A DNA stretch of 17,668 nt from Pseudomonadota bacterium (GTDB taxonomy: Bacteria; Myxococcota; Bradymonadia; UBA4248). Below are positions 1 to 7,318 of the stretch, piece by piece. The notes beneath the pieces are model-generated. The model was not told the origin of the DNA. It was given only the letters and a program-made list of their open reading frames with translations, and searched no databases. The stretch lies in assembly GCA_017629415.1 (NCBI GenBank), contig JAGBXG010000252.1:1-17668 (forward strand), written 5' to 3'. Position numbers and translations under genes: made by a program. Each line of letters begins with the position of its first letter. Positions within the stretch are counted from its first letter, which is position 1.

Positions 1-17
1 AAATCAGAATAAGGGCG

Positions 18-85
18 GCGTATGTCGGGTTTTGCCCGACATAGACGCACGGGCCGGTCGTATGCGCTTGCGCATAGTGCCGGCC
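18..85. repeat. Two adjacent palindromes, GCGTAT-framed repeat family
   Basis: Two strong inverted repeats lie side by side. The first pairs 21-29 with 35-43 (9 bp, loop TTTTG) and is framed as GCG-TAT...ATA-GA-CGC. The second has an outer stem 52-57/80-85 and an inner stem 61-67/70-76 (TATGCGC / GCGCATA) with a two-base loop. The same framing, with a different inner stem, recurs at 16006-16032, and related forms occur at 7246-7272 and 16098-16145. They look like members of a dispersed palindromic repeat family. The left edge of the window may cut the block, so its relation to an upstream gene is unknown. Confidence 0.7.
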
Positions 86-205
86 ATAAAACAGATCGAT
101 TCAACAGGAATTTTGTGTTATATTGGGCTGTGTTTTGTGCAGTTCTAAAAGGTTGAGCTGCGATACGTATTTGGGCCTTTAGGCTAGTTTTGAACGGAGA
201 CAGAA

Positions 206-847
206 ATGGCAGACGTCATGCAGTTTAATTTGGATACACTTGATTCACGTAATAAAGCACTCGATTTTTTTGGTCGTGTTCGCAGTTGCGTGATGGAATG
301 TTACGATGAAATGCCCGAATTTTTGAAGCATTATGTCGATGTTCTTTCGCCGCTTGAATTGTCCGTTATGGTGACAAGTGATGACGTTGAAGATGCCGAT
401 GATGAAGCCGATAACGTTTGGCGCGGCATGTCATACGAATTGAAAGCCGGTGCACTTTCGCTGAAAAATGTGCGTCGCGATGCATCGCGCCTGATTCAGA
501 GCATTTTTGATAAATACGGCGATCCGACTGAGCTCGAATACGAAAAAGAATATGCTATTTTGGCGAATTTGCTTGAAGATCTCAAAGACCTTGATGTTGC
601 TGTGCTCGGCAATGCACGTATGAAAGACTGGGTCGAAGACCTCGAAGAGTGCTGCCGTCATTTCAATTTGATGAACTCGATTGAAAACAGCATCACCGAT
701 GACGAAGAAGACCAGAATCAGGCTTTTGCTGAAGTTCGTCAGGCTTATGCCGAAATGATGAGCATGATCGCCATGATGGATAAAGACGATGCGCTGAACA
801 AAGCGATTGAAAACATCAATGCTTTGATTGCAGAATTCGATGCTTAA
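206..847 (+). CDS. Acidic cytoplasmic protein, DUF6261-like
   Basis: This is a 213-residue acidic, soluble-looking protein with no signal peptide or membrane segment. The start is fixed by GGAGA at 196-200, five bases before the ATG. From memory, the core resembles DUF6261 proteins: RRDASRL near residue 90, FDKYG at 101-105, EYAILANLLEDL at 115-126 and DWVEDLEECCRHF at 141-153, followed by a helical acidic C-terminus. That family is of unknown function and is best known from Bacteroidota, so its presence here would be unusual. The prediction is mainly helical. It stands alone on the plus strand and ends at a strong terminator shared with the convergent cca gene. That it is a gene is secure; the family call is tentative. 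Confidence 0.8.
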   Translation: MADVMQFNLDTLDSRNKALDFFGRVRSCVMECYDEMPEFLKHYVDVLSPLELSVMVTSDDVEDADDEADNVWRGMSYELKAGALSLKNVRRDASRLIQSIFDKYGDPTELEYEKEYAILANLLEDLKDLDVAVLGNARMKDWVEDLEECCRHFNLMNSIENSITDDEEDQNQAFAEVRQAYAEMMSMIAMMDKDDALNKAIENINALIAEFDA

Positions 848-870
848 TTCCTAAAAGTTTTAGATTTGAA

Positions 871-905
871 AAAAGCGGCTTCTCATTGAGATGGCCGCTT
901 TTTTT
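871..905. terminator. Bidirectional intrinsic terminator between convergent genes
   Basis: A hairpin pairs AAAAGCGGC (871-879) with GCCGCTTTT (894-902). A second short stem, TCTC/GAGA (881-884/888-891), forms inside the loop. A T-run follows on the plus strand, and the A-run before the stem gives a T-run on the minus strand. It can therefore terminate both the 206-847 gene and the convergent nucleotidyltransferase gene. Confidence 0.85.
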
Positions 906-1005
906 GTGCGTGAACTGTGGGCTTTGACCTCTCTCGCCCTTTTGGCGTTCTCTCCATAAATGGCGAGAGATTTGATTTGCTTTGCGAATCGGGCCTCACT
1001 CAAAC

Positions 1006-2406
1006 TTATGCGCTGAAATGGTCTTTGACCCAGGTGACAAAAGTTTCGAGGGCAGCGTCTTCGCGGATATGTTCGTCGAGTATGGCTTCACGGCACATGG
1101 TGATGCACAGGCCGAGGGTTTTGCCGCGTACGCCCAAATTTTGGGTCAATGCTTGGGAGAGTGTGCGCGGGAGCTGGATTTCGGCGGTTTCCGGGGCGTG
1201 TGACCATTCAGACATGGCTGTCAGCCATCTGTCCAGGCGTTCGGCTTCGGCCTGTTGAGCTGTAGGATATAAGATAGAAAGACGCGCTCTTTGGAAACTG
1301 CACCACATATGAAAATGTTTATGAAGCGATATGACGAGTTCGCGAGCTTTTCGATAAGTGGGTTCGCCGTTTGGAAGCAAAGTCAGGAGTTTGGTCACGG
1401 TTTCGGCATGTGCATTCGAGACTTTGAGGCGCTGCATGACTTGATGGGCAAGCATGTCAGTGACTTTGGCAGTCCATTCGCCATGTATGGCGGTCGGTGT
1501 CCCTAAATGATGACAAAGGGCTGCCCACAAAATACCGCTTTCATCCGGGGTAGGGTTTTGGGTTGCGGCTGCTTTCAGCAAATCTAATGTCTGGGTCATA
1601 AGATCTGCGCCTTCGGCTAGGAGCGGTTGCCCTGAAAGGGATACTGCAGTCCGGCAATATTGCGGCATTGGTACCATTTCGGGGAAAATAAGCTGCCAAA
1701 CGCCGGTTTCCATCAGCCATGATATGCCATCCTTGGGCGATGGAGCACGTAAAAGCCCATCGATTTCTGAAAACCAGCGTTCATGACTGACCGAGAGGAT
1801 GGCGCCGGCCATGTCTTTGGCGGCTTGTGTTGCTTCATCGGCGGCATCAAATTGTAATCTGGCTTTAAAACGGGCAAGTCTGAGCATGCGCAAAGGATCA
1901 TCGCCGAAAATTTCGAGCGATTGTGCATAGCTGCTGCGCGGTACGCGTAAGATATGTTTTTCCAAATCCCCTAAGCCATCGAACGGATCGATAATATGCC
2001 CATGCTGATCGGCCGCCATTGCATTGATCGTCAAGTCACGGCGTTCGAGATCGCGTTCTAACTCGCGGCCATAACAAACAATTGGATGTCGTGATCCGCG
2101 CGTGTAAGATTCTTTGACGCGGAACGTTGTGATTTCATAATTTTTTCGCCCGATGACCGTTGCAATGGTTCCAAAAAGTTCTCCAATGGGGAAAACACGA
2201 TAACCATTATCGGCCAGAACTTGTTTGGTCTGTTCTGGAACAGCATCTGTCGTGAAGTCAATGTCTTTGGGACATTTGCCGAGCACCCAGTCACGGACAC
2301 ATCCGCCGACGGCATAAAGCTGAAAACCGGCGTTCTGAAATGCGTCAAATAAAGGGGCAAATGGTTTAAGCGCTTCTACAATCGTATTCTGGAGACTCCC
2401 TGTCAT
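1006..2406 (-). CDS. cca: CCA-adding enzyme / poly(A) polymerase family tRNA nucleotidyltransferase
   Basis: This 466-residue class II nucleotidyltransferase probably completes or repairs the 3' CCA of tRNAs. The head domain carries GGCVRD at 34-39 and the metal-binding DID at 48-50. Next come ERRDLTINAMA at 121-131, the DPFDGLGDL segment near 140-148, and GDDPLRMLRLARF at 168-180, which is the nucleotide-recognition region of this family. The C-terminal half has an HD-like segment in which the expected HD reads HH (ALCHHLGT), so the phosphohydrolase activity of the E. coli-type enzyme is probably absent. I start at 2406 rather than the longer 2526 because this ATG overlaps the stop of the upstream small gene as ATGA, which implies coupled translation. 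The tRNA-Pro in this window lacks an encoded CCA, so such an enzyme is needed. Poly(A) polymerase remains an alternative. Confidence 0.9.
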   Translation of the reverse strand: MTGSLQNTIVEALKPFAPLFDAFQNAGFQLYAVGGCVRDWVLGKCPKDIDFTTDAVPEQTKQVLADNGYRVFPIGELFGTIATVIGRKNYEITTFRVKESYTRGSRHPIVCYGRELERDLERRDLTINAMAADQHGHIIDPFDGLGDLEKHILRVPRSSYAQSLEIFGDDPLRMLRLARFKARLQFDAADEATQAAKDMAGAILSVSHERWFSEIDGLLRAPSPKDGISWLMETGVWQLIFPEMVPMPQYCRTAVSLSGQPLLAEGADLMTQTLDLLKAAATQNPTPDESGILWAALCHHLGTPTAIHGEWTAKVTDMLAHQVMQRLKVSNAHAETVTKLLTLLPNGEPTYRKARELVISLHKHFHMWCSFQRARLSILYPTAQQAEAERLDRWLTAMSEWSHAPETAEIQLPRTLSQALTQNLGVRGKTLGLCITMCREAILDEHIREDAALETFVTWVKDHFSA

Positions 2407-2549
2407 GAAGCAGAATCCTCTTTTTTCGTGCTCATGCCGAGAGATTTGGCGGCGAGCCAGCGGCAGGCCGGAAACATATTCATGAGCCCCAGAATAAGGA
2501 CACCGCAAATCGCGAGGACAATCCATTCAAAAGCATTTAAATCGAGCAT
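2403..2549 (-). CDS. Small single-span membrane protein coupled to cca
   Basis: This 48-residue protein begins MLDLNAFEW and has one hydrophobic segment (about residues 9-27, WIVLAICGVLILGLM), then a basic and polar tail ending KKEDSAS. Its TGA overlaps the cca ATG by four bases, so the two are probably translated together. The frame is open further upstream to a TTG at 2657, giving 84 residues. I prefer the ATG at 2549 because a promoter-like TTGACA/TATGTG pair at 2671-2643 would start transcription inside that extension. An AGGGA lies about 13 bases before this ATG, which is rather far. No family is recognised. The positive-inside pattern suggests the tail is cytoplasmic. Confidence 0.6.
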   Translation of the reverse strand: MLDLNAFEWIVLAICGVLILGLMNMFPACRWLAAKSLGMSTKKEDSAS

Positions 2550-2642
2550 AATGAAAGCAATTTCCCTGAAATAAGTGCATAAAATCGCCAAAAGGCAAAA
2601 TAATGTGATGGAAAGGCGGTTGCCTGTACCATATTGAAGTTG

Positions 2643-2671
2643 CACATATGCCAACAATTCGGTAGTGTCAA
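2643..2671 (-). promoter_or_regulatory. Sigma-70-like promoter for the small protein-cca operon
   Basis: On the minus strand TTGACA (2671-2666) is followed after 17 bases by TATGTG (2648-2643). The -35 box is perfect and the -10 is a partial match. Transcription would start near 2636, leaving a leader of about 85 bases before the ATG at 2549. Confidence 0.45.
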
Positions 2672-2716
2672 AATGTATGTGCCTATTTTGGGCGTCTTTT
2701 TACGGGAGGTTGGTTT

Positions 2717-3964
2717 ATGAATCATCGTTTTGGAATGACCGCATTATTGCTTGCTGCCATCGGCTTTCTAACGACTTTTGCCGCATGTGCGACAACTGAA
2801 GCGCCAAAAGATACGACGATGAATTATTGGGATAAGAAAAAAGGCGACTGTGATGCCGTTCTTTCGATGCCTCATGCCTATAGTCTGACACAGATTACGC
2901 ATTGTACGAAGATGTGGGAAATGTACCGCTATGTCGATAATATTCCGCTCAAGGAACGTTCGATGTATGCCATTGCTTTCAGTACCGTCAGCCACAAATC
3001 GACAGATCCTTACGATCGTGGTGTCGCCGATGCTGCGCTTGCGCGCATTTGTATTCCGCGTCATCCCATGGGCAGCAATGGCCAAATTCGCGAAGAAATC
3101 CCCGACAAACTCGAATGCAACAGCAGCGTGACCGATATTTCTATTACCGGCCAAGGGGTGGCATCTTCCAATCCATTTGCTCGCACAAAGGGTACCGTCG
3201 AAGTTGAGGAAGTTTCCGAAAAGGATGCCAAAAAAGCCCGCGATTTGTACAAAAAAGCTACCGCACAGCGTAAAAAGAAAGCATTGGGCAAGGCTATTTC
3301 TCTCTACAAAGATGCACTTGAAGCCAATCCTTTTGATGTATCCGCCAAATACGACCTTGCCTGTGCGTATGCCGTTGATGGCGATGAACGCGCTGCACTC
3401 CGCCATCTTGAAGAACTTTACACATGGGATGATCCCGATGCCGAACGCCGTCTGGTCAAAGCGCGTACGGACGAAGATTTTGAAGGCATTCGCGATAACG
3501 CCAACTTCAAACTTCTGACCGGTTATGTCCGCGTCGCACTTGTTAACGGCGCGAGTGCTCTGGGCGAGCCGACCGTCGCCGCCATGAAGAAAAAATTAGA
3601 GAAAAATGATGTGGCGATTGCCGAAATCGGCAAAAGCAACCGCGTCGAACTTCAGCCGCAAATCTGGTATCGCGAAGGATTTGAGGATTATGCCTACCAA
3701 ATTAAGGAAATTCTCGGCCAGTCCAAAATGACCGTCAATGTCATGCGCAATGTGGCAACACCCAATGACGTTCTGGTCGTTTGGGGACAGCCTGAAGCCG
3801 CGCAATATGCCGTCGGGCAAAGTGCGCCTGTCGTCCAAGGCAAACGAGCCCAAGGCAGCGACAACAAACTGGATGATCTCGTCAAAGGCGTCGAAGATGC
3901 CAAGAAGAGCGTCGATAACGCTGCTGAAGTCGGCAGTTCTTTGACCGAAAATCCGTTTAAATAA
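2717..3964 (+). CDS. Lipoprotein with TPR segment and LytR_C-like C-terminal domain
   Basis: This is a 415-residue secreted lipoprotein. The signal peptide ends in the lipobox FAAC, with the lipidated cysteine at residue 24. GGAGGT at 2705-2710 sets the start. Residues 25-170 form a cysteine-containing region I do not recognise. Residues about 173-237 look like one or two tetratricopeptide repeats (YKKATAQRKKKALGKAI, YDLACAYAVDGDERAAL), and the DEDFEGIRDNANFKLL stretch at 252-267 is a common way for TPR domains to end. Residues about 271-360 (VALVNGA, WYREGFEDYAYQIKEILG, DVLVVWGQ) resemble the LytR_C cell-envelope domain. An envelope protein-interaction role is an inference. It is divergent from the cca pair and appears to be monocistronic. 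Confidence 0.85.
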   Translation: MNHRFGMTALLLAAIGFLTTFAACATTEAPKDTTMNYWDKKKGDCDAVLSMPHAYSLTQITHCTKMWEMYRYVDNIPLKERSMYAIAFSTVSHKSTDPYDRGVADAALARICIPRHPMGSNGQIREEIPDKLECNSSVTDISITGQGVASSNPFARTKGTVEVEEVSEKDAKKARDLYKKATAQRKKKALGKAISLYKDALEANPFDVSAKYDLACAYAVDGDERAALRHLEELYTWDDPDAERRLVKARTDEDFEGIRDNANFKLLTGYVRVALVNGASALGEPTVAAMKKKLEKNDVAIAEIGKSNRVELQPQIWYREGFEDYAYQIKEILGQSKMTVNVMRNVATPNDVLVVWGQPEAAQYAVGQSAPVVQGKRAQGSDNKLDDLVKGVEDAKKSVDNAAEVGSSLTENPFK

Positions 3965-3984
3965 TTGCGCATTGCAGATGATGA

Positions 3985-4011
3985 CCGGGCTATGCTGACG
4001 CATACGCCCGG
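3985..4011 (+). terminator. Hairpin after the TPR lipoprotein gene
   Basis: CCGGGC-TATGC (3985-3995) pairs with GCATA-GCCCGG (4000-4004 and 4006-4011), with a single bulged C and a TGAC loop, 21 bases after the stop codon. There is no strong T-run, so it is a weak intrinsic terminator or an RNA 3'-end stabiliser. Confidence 0.45.
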
Positions 4012-4040
4012 ATTTGGCTCCGCTATTTCGCTGTAAACTC

Positions 4041-4068
4041 TTGTTTAACAAAATATCAGCGGTAAAAT
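4041..4068 (+). promoter_or_regulatory. Possible sigma-70-like promoter for the cyclophilin gene
   Basis: TTGTTT (4041-4046), a 16-base spacer and TAAAAT (4063-4068) lie about 115 bases before the ATG. The -10 box matches at five of six positions but the -35 box is poor. A hairpin at 4130-4158 (ACCGCA/TGCGGT, then TTTT) lies in the resulting leader and could attenuate transcription. Confidence 0.35.
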
Positions 4069-4183
4069 TTAACGATGTCTCAGGTAATTATCGCGTAGAT
4101 TGCTCAATACGCGTCGCCCAAATTTGATGACCGCATTTCCTTCCCCCGGATCTGCGGTTTTATTATGATAAGGAGTGAATGAT

Positions 4184-4906
4184 ATGAAATTATTCTCTAA
4201 AATAACCTTGGCTTCTGCATTGCTTCTGATGACGATGACGGCTTGCAGTCCTTCAGAAAAAAAAGCTTCTGATCCTCAAGCACAAGCCCCCGCCGAAGCA
4301 CCTGCGGCTGAAGCCCCCGCAGCCGAAGCTCCCGCACGTGATGATTCGGCTTTTGCCAAGCTCCTTCAGCCTGAAAAATTAAATGAAACGGCTCCGGCAA
4401 AGTTCGTTGTCGATGTCAAAACGACCAAAGGCAATTTCAAACTCGAAATCAATCGCGATTGGGCACCCATCGGTGTCGATCGCTTCTATAATTTGGTCAA
4501 AGCCGGTTTCTTCGACGATATCGCGATGTTCCGAATGGTCAAAGGATTCGTCGTCCAATTCGGTATTCACGGTTCCCCCCTTGTCAGCAGTGTGTGGCGT
4601 GAAGCCAATTTGCAAGATGATCCCGTTCGCGAGACAAATGCCAAAGGCACATTGACCTTTGCAACAGCAGGCCCCCATACCCGTACCACGCAGTTTTTCA
4701 TCAACCTCGAGGATAATCCGCGCCTGGATCAGATGGGATTTGCGCCTATCGGCAAGATTATTGCCGGTCAGGAAGTCATAGATGCGTTGAACTTTGAATA
4801 CGGTGAACGACCCAATCAGGGAAAAATCCAGTTCGAAGGCAATAAATATCTCAAGTCTCAATTCCCCAATATGGATTACATTCAGGGCATGACGATTGTC
4901 GAATAG
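4184..4906 (+). CDS. Lipoprotein cyclophilin-type peptidyl-prolyl isomerase
   Basis: This 240-residue lipoprotein should catalyse cis-trans isomerisation of X-Pro bonds in envelope proteins. The signal peptide ends TMTAC, giving the lipidated cysteine at residue 21. A flexible Pro/Ala/Glu linker (PAEAPAAEAPAAEAPA) at about residues 37-52 follows. The cyclophilin domain fills the remainder. FRMVKGFVVQFG keeps the catalytic Arg and the Gln of the active site, and GTLTFATAGPHTRTTQFFI is the conserved core. LDQMGFAPIGKIIAG matches the region that normally carries the cyclosporin-binding Trp, and no Trp is present there, as in many bacterial enzymes. The start is the ATG at 4184, eight bases after AAGGAG (4170-4175). 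A GTG at 4175 overlaps that site and is unlikely. It ends directly at a repeat block. Confidence 0.93.
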   Translation: MKLFSKITLASALLLMTMTACSPSEKKASDPQAQAPAEAPAAEAPAAEAPARDDSAFAKLLQPEKLNETAPAKFVVDVKTTKGNFKLEINRDWAPIGVDRFYNLVKAGFFDDIAMFRMVKGFVVQFGIHGSPLVSSVWREANLQDDPVRETNAKGTLTFATAGPHTRTTQFFINLEDNPRLDQMGFAPIGKIIAGQEVIDALNFEYGERPNQGKIQFEGNKYLKSQFPNMDYIQGMTIVE

Positions 4907-5105
4907 GTTCCATTTCGCCCCTAAACATCAGCGTTCAGTATCCGTCTAACCCACGAAAAACGCTCATGATTGCAGGATTCCAAAGGGGCTCAGCCCCTTT
5001 GGTAGGATCCGGGGCAACGCCCCGGCGTGGTTTGGGGCGAAGCCCCAAAAAGAACTTTGCGTGTCCGGGGCAACGCTCCGGCGTGGTGTGGGGCAGAGCC
5101 CCACA
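4907..5105. repeat. Intergenic hairpin array (block A)
   Basis: Five GC-rich hairpins follow one another, every one with a three-base loop: 4980-4989/4993-5002 (loop TCA), 5009-5015/5019-5025 (AAC), 5031-5038/5042-5049 (GAA), 5065-5071/5075-5081 (AAC, one G-T pair) and 5087-5094/5098-5105 (AGA). The 5009-5049 unit is repeated at 5065-5105 with a 56-base period. The block begins with GGTTCCATTTCGCCCC, overlapping the last base of the cyclophilin stop and also found at 11940-11955, followed by a module (4931-4970) shared with the blocks near 7119 and 12155. It fills the gap to the patatin gene. Open frames through it are not credible genes. Confidence 0.85.
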
Positions 5106-5127
5106 AAAGCTGTGGAAAGGAATATTC

Positions 5128-6018
5128 ATGAATTCAGATAAACCGCAAATTAAAGAAAATGCTACAGGTCTTGTCTGTGAAGGCGGTGGCATGCGCGGGA
5201 TTTATGTTGCTGGCGTGCTTGATGTTCTCGGTGAAAATGGTGTCTCTTTCGATGGGGTCGTCGGTGTTTCTGCCGGGGCGATTCATGCAACGTCATTTTT
5301 AGCCGGACAGCACGGTCGAAGCATCCGGTTTTATTTGGCTTATTGCCGTGATCCTCGGTTTATGGGCATGATGTCATGGTTGAAAACCGGCGATTTTGTC
5401 GGAGCTCAGTTTTGCTACGACGATTTGCCAAATCACTTGGTTCCGCTCGATTATGATGCTTTGGAAGCGAATCCGACAGCTTTATATTTGACGGCGACTG
5501 ATGTGGAAACAGGGCTGCCTTATTATCATCCGACTTCGACCTTGCGTGGTGAGGAAATGCAGGCCCTGCGTGCATCGGCATCTTTGCCATTGGTATCGCG
5601 GATCGTGGAATTTCAGGGCAAAAAACTGCTTGATGGAGGCACTTCTGACAGCATTCCCGTTGAGTTTTTGCGCAATCAAGGGTATCGGCGTACCGTTGTC
5701 GTGCTGACTCAGGTGGCGGGATATCAAAAGAAATCAGAAATGAATCCTTTGTTCCGTCGTGTTTATCGCAATTATCCCAAATTTTTAGAGGCTGTTGCCC
5801 AACGTCATGAGCGGTATAATGCCACCCTGCGTTTGATCGATGAACTTGAGAAAAAAGGCGAAATTTTCGTCCTTCGACCGAGTCAAAAGATCAAAATTAA
5901 ACGCCTTGAACGCGATGCGGATCGCATTCTCAGAATGTATGAATTGGGCCGAAGTGATGCCAGACAGTGTTTGGCTGATTTAAAAGCATTTTTGGCTCCA
6001 TCATCAGAACAAGTTTAA
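5128..6018 (+). CDS. Patatin-like phospholipase, YjjU type
   Basis: This 296-residue serine acyl hydrolase of the patatin family probably cleaves acyl chains from phospholipids or related lipids. The oxyanion loop is GGGMRG (19-24). The nucleophile elbow is GVSAG (46-50), with Ser48. The second catalytic residue is in the DGG motif at 169-171. The stretch after the elbow (SFLAGQHGRSIRFYLAY) resembles bacterial YjjU-like proteins. No signal peptide is visible, so it is probably cytoplasmic or membrane-peripheral. The C-terminus is rich in Lys, Arg and Glu. I use the ATG at 5128, preceded by AAAGGA at 5116-5121. The in-frame extension to 4966 runs through the hairpin repeats and is rejected. 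A lipid kinase gene follows 79 bases downstream on the same strand. Confidence 0.9.
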   Translation: MNSDKPQIKENATGLVCEGGGMRGIYVAGVLDVLGENGVSFDGVVGVSAGAIHATSFLAGQHGRSIRFYLAYCRDPRFMGMMSWLKTGDFVGAQFCYDDLPNHLVPLDYDALEANPTALYLTATDVETGLPYYHPTSTLRGEEMQALRASASLPLVSRIVEFQGKKLLDGGTSDSIPVEFLRNQGYRRTVVVLTQVAGYQKKSEMNPLFRRVYRNYPKFLEAVAQRHERYNATLRLIDELEKKGEIFVLRPSQKIKIKRLERDADRILRMYELGRSDARQCLADLKAFLAPSSEQV

Positions 6019-6097
6019 TCATCATATTCGTTCAATCGATAAAAACATTATATGAAGCGCATATTTTTGTGCTTTGCCATATCAAAGGAAATCCAAT

Positions 6098-7105
6098 ATG
6101 CCTGGAATCGGCGTCATCAGCAATCGTAATGCCCGTTTAAACCGGCTTCATCCGGAACTGAAAGATCAGCTTGCCTATGTCATTGGCAGTGACGGGGATG
6201 TCTCATCGACAGGATCTATTACTGACGCCTACAAAGCTGCAGAAACATTTTTAAAAATCGGCATCGATATCATTGCGATCAGTGGTGGTGATGGTACTGC
6301 TCATCGCACGATGGAAATCTTGCTAGATGTCTATGGGAATGAACCTTTGCCGCCCATTTTGCTGTTGCCGACAGGCACGCAGAATATGGTGCCGCGTTCT
6401 TTTGGTATTGACGGTTCCGGTTTAGCCAACTTGATGCTGGCAACAGTCAGATATCGTCATAATGTGCCGATGCGTTGTATTCAACGCAATATGCTTCGGG
6501 TGAATGGTCACATGTCGTTCATGTTTGGGCTTGGTGTGGCCGCGCGTTTTATGGTCAAATATTACGAAGCTGGAGATACGACCCCGAAGGGTGCGGCGAC
6601 AGTTTTGTCAAAACTTGTGGTGGATGCCGCGCGTGGCGGTGCTTTCAGCAAGGAAATGCTGGCCACTAATACGTTTGATATCTCGCTGGACGGCAAAGTG
6701 ATTGAAGAAAAGGTGCCTCTGCATATCCTGTTCTGCTCCTTTGTCGAGCGCTTGCCGCTTCATTTTATGCTGTTTCCGCACAGTGGTTATGAAAGTGGGC
6801 GTTTTGAAGTCGTTTATTCGGGTGCCAAACCGATGACATTGGCTGCGCATTTCCCTGCGATTCTGCGTGGCAGCGGGGCTGAGATGAAGGGGATTACGCG
6901 GCATTTGGGCAATAAATTGATCATGGATTTGGCAACTCCAGAGCCTTATACGCTTGATGGCGAGCTTTATCCGGCGACGGATCATTTTGAGATCGAAGCA
7001 GGACCGGAGATTAATTTCTTAGTGCCTGCGTTACAGTTCAATGCTGAAGATGCCAACCTCAGGTACACGCAGGCTGGTCCATGGGGGATGCGTTTTCTGC
7101 TTTAA
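6098..7105 (+). CDS. Diacylglycerol kinase / LCB5-type lipid kinase
   Basis: This 335-residue protein is of the DAGK catalytic family (YegS, DgkB, sphingosine kinases), which phosphorylates lipid hydroxyl groups with ATP. The N-terminus GIGVISNRNAR is the typical first strand and Asn/Arg turn. GGDGT at 63-67 is the nucleotide-binding signature. PTGTQN at 91-96 replaces the more usual P-x-GTxND, with Met-Val following, so substrate preference may differ. The C-terminal half contains the expected TLDGE-like segment (YTLDGELYP). AAAGGA at 6084-6089 supports the ATG at 6098. It lies just downstream of the patatin gene, and a shared lipid-turnover role (release then phosphorylation of a lipid) is an inference. 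The real substrate cannot be read from the sequence. Confidence 0.88.
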   Translation: MPGIGVISNRNARLNRLHPELKDQLAYVIGSDGDVSSTGSITDAYKAAETFLKIGIDIIAISGGDGTAHRTMEILLDVYGNEPLPPILLLPTGTQNMVPRSFGIDGSGLANLMLATVRYRHNVPMRCIQRNMLRVNGHMSFMFGLGVAARFMVKYYEAGDTTPKGAATVLSKLVVDAARGGAFSKEMLATNTFDISLDGKVIEEKVPLHILFCSFVERLPLHFMLFPHSGYESGRFEVVYSGAKPMTLAAHFPAILRGSGAEMKGITRHLGNKLIMDLATPEPYTLDGELYPATDHFEIEAGPEINFLVPALQFNAEDANLRYTQAGPWGMRFLL

Positions 7106-7110
7106 AAACG

Positions 7111-7295
7111 AGGCACGGGCTCACCCAAGAAAAACGCCTGTGATTGCGGGATTCCAAAGGGGCTTAGCCCCTTTGGAAGGTTTCCAAAGGGCTGCACCCT
7201 TTGGTGGGGTTCGGGGCGTTGCGGGGTGTCCCCGCATTGGGGGTAGGCGCGTATGCCGTAAGGCATAGCGCCGCAGGGGGCTTTGCCCCCTTGAT
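7111..7295. repeat. Intergenic hairpin array (block B)
   Basis: This block fills the gap between the convergent lipid kinase and ccmC-like genes. After a flanking module shared with block A (7119-7150) come these hairpins: 7154-7163/7167-7176 (CCAAAGGGGC, loop TTA), 7184-7191/7197-7204, 7221-7226/7230-7235 (loop TGT), 7246-7257/7262-7272 (GGCGC plus TATGCC frame) and 7275-7281/7285-7291 (loop TTT). The first hairpin is nearly identical to the first one of block A, and the fourth belongs to the GCGTAT palindrome family. Such stems could end transcripts from both sides, but no clear T-run is present. Confidence 0.82.
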
Positions 7296-7318
7296 GTTTT
7301 TGAGATCATCAGATTGCG

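Noticed and set aside
917..1258. Plus-strand frame opposite the end of cca
   Set aside because: There is no ribosome binding site or recognisable protein, and it overlaps the conserved nucleotidyltransferase gene.
2550..2657. TTG-started longer form (84 residues) of the small membrane protein
   Set aside because: The TTG lies at the promoter-like sequence and has no ribosome binding site. The ATG at 2549 is better placed, although the longer form cannot be fully excluded.
2768..3406. Minus-strand frame of 212 codons
   Set aside because: It is antisense to the TPR lipoprotein, which has a signal peptide, a ribosome binding site and domain matches.
4175..4183. GTG start for the cyclophilin lipoprotein
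   Set aside because: It overlaps the AAGGAG ribosome binding site. The ATG at 4184 is correctly spaced and gives a normal lipoprotein signal.
4966..5127. In-frame N-terminal extension of the patatin protein
   Set aside because: It runs entirely through the hairpin repeats. A ribosome binding site and ATG at 5128 start exactly at the conserved patatin sequence.
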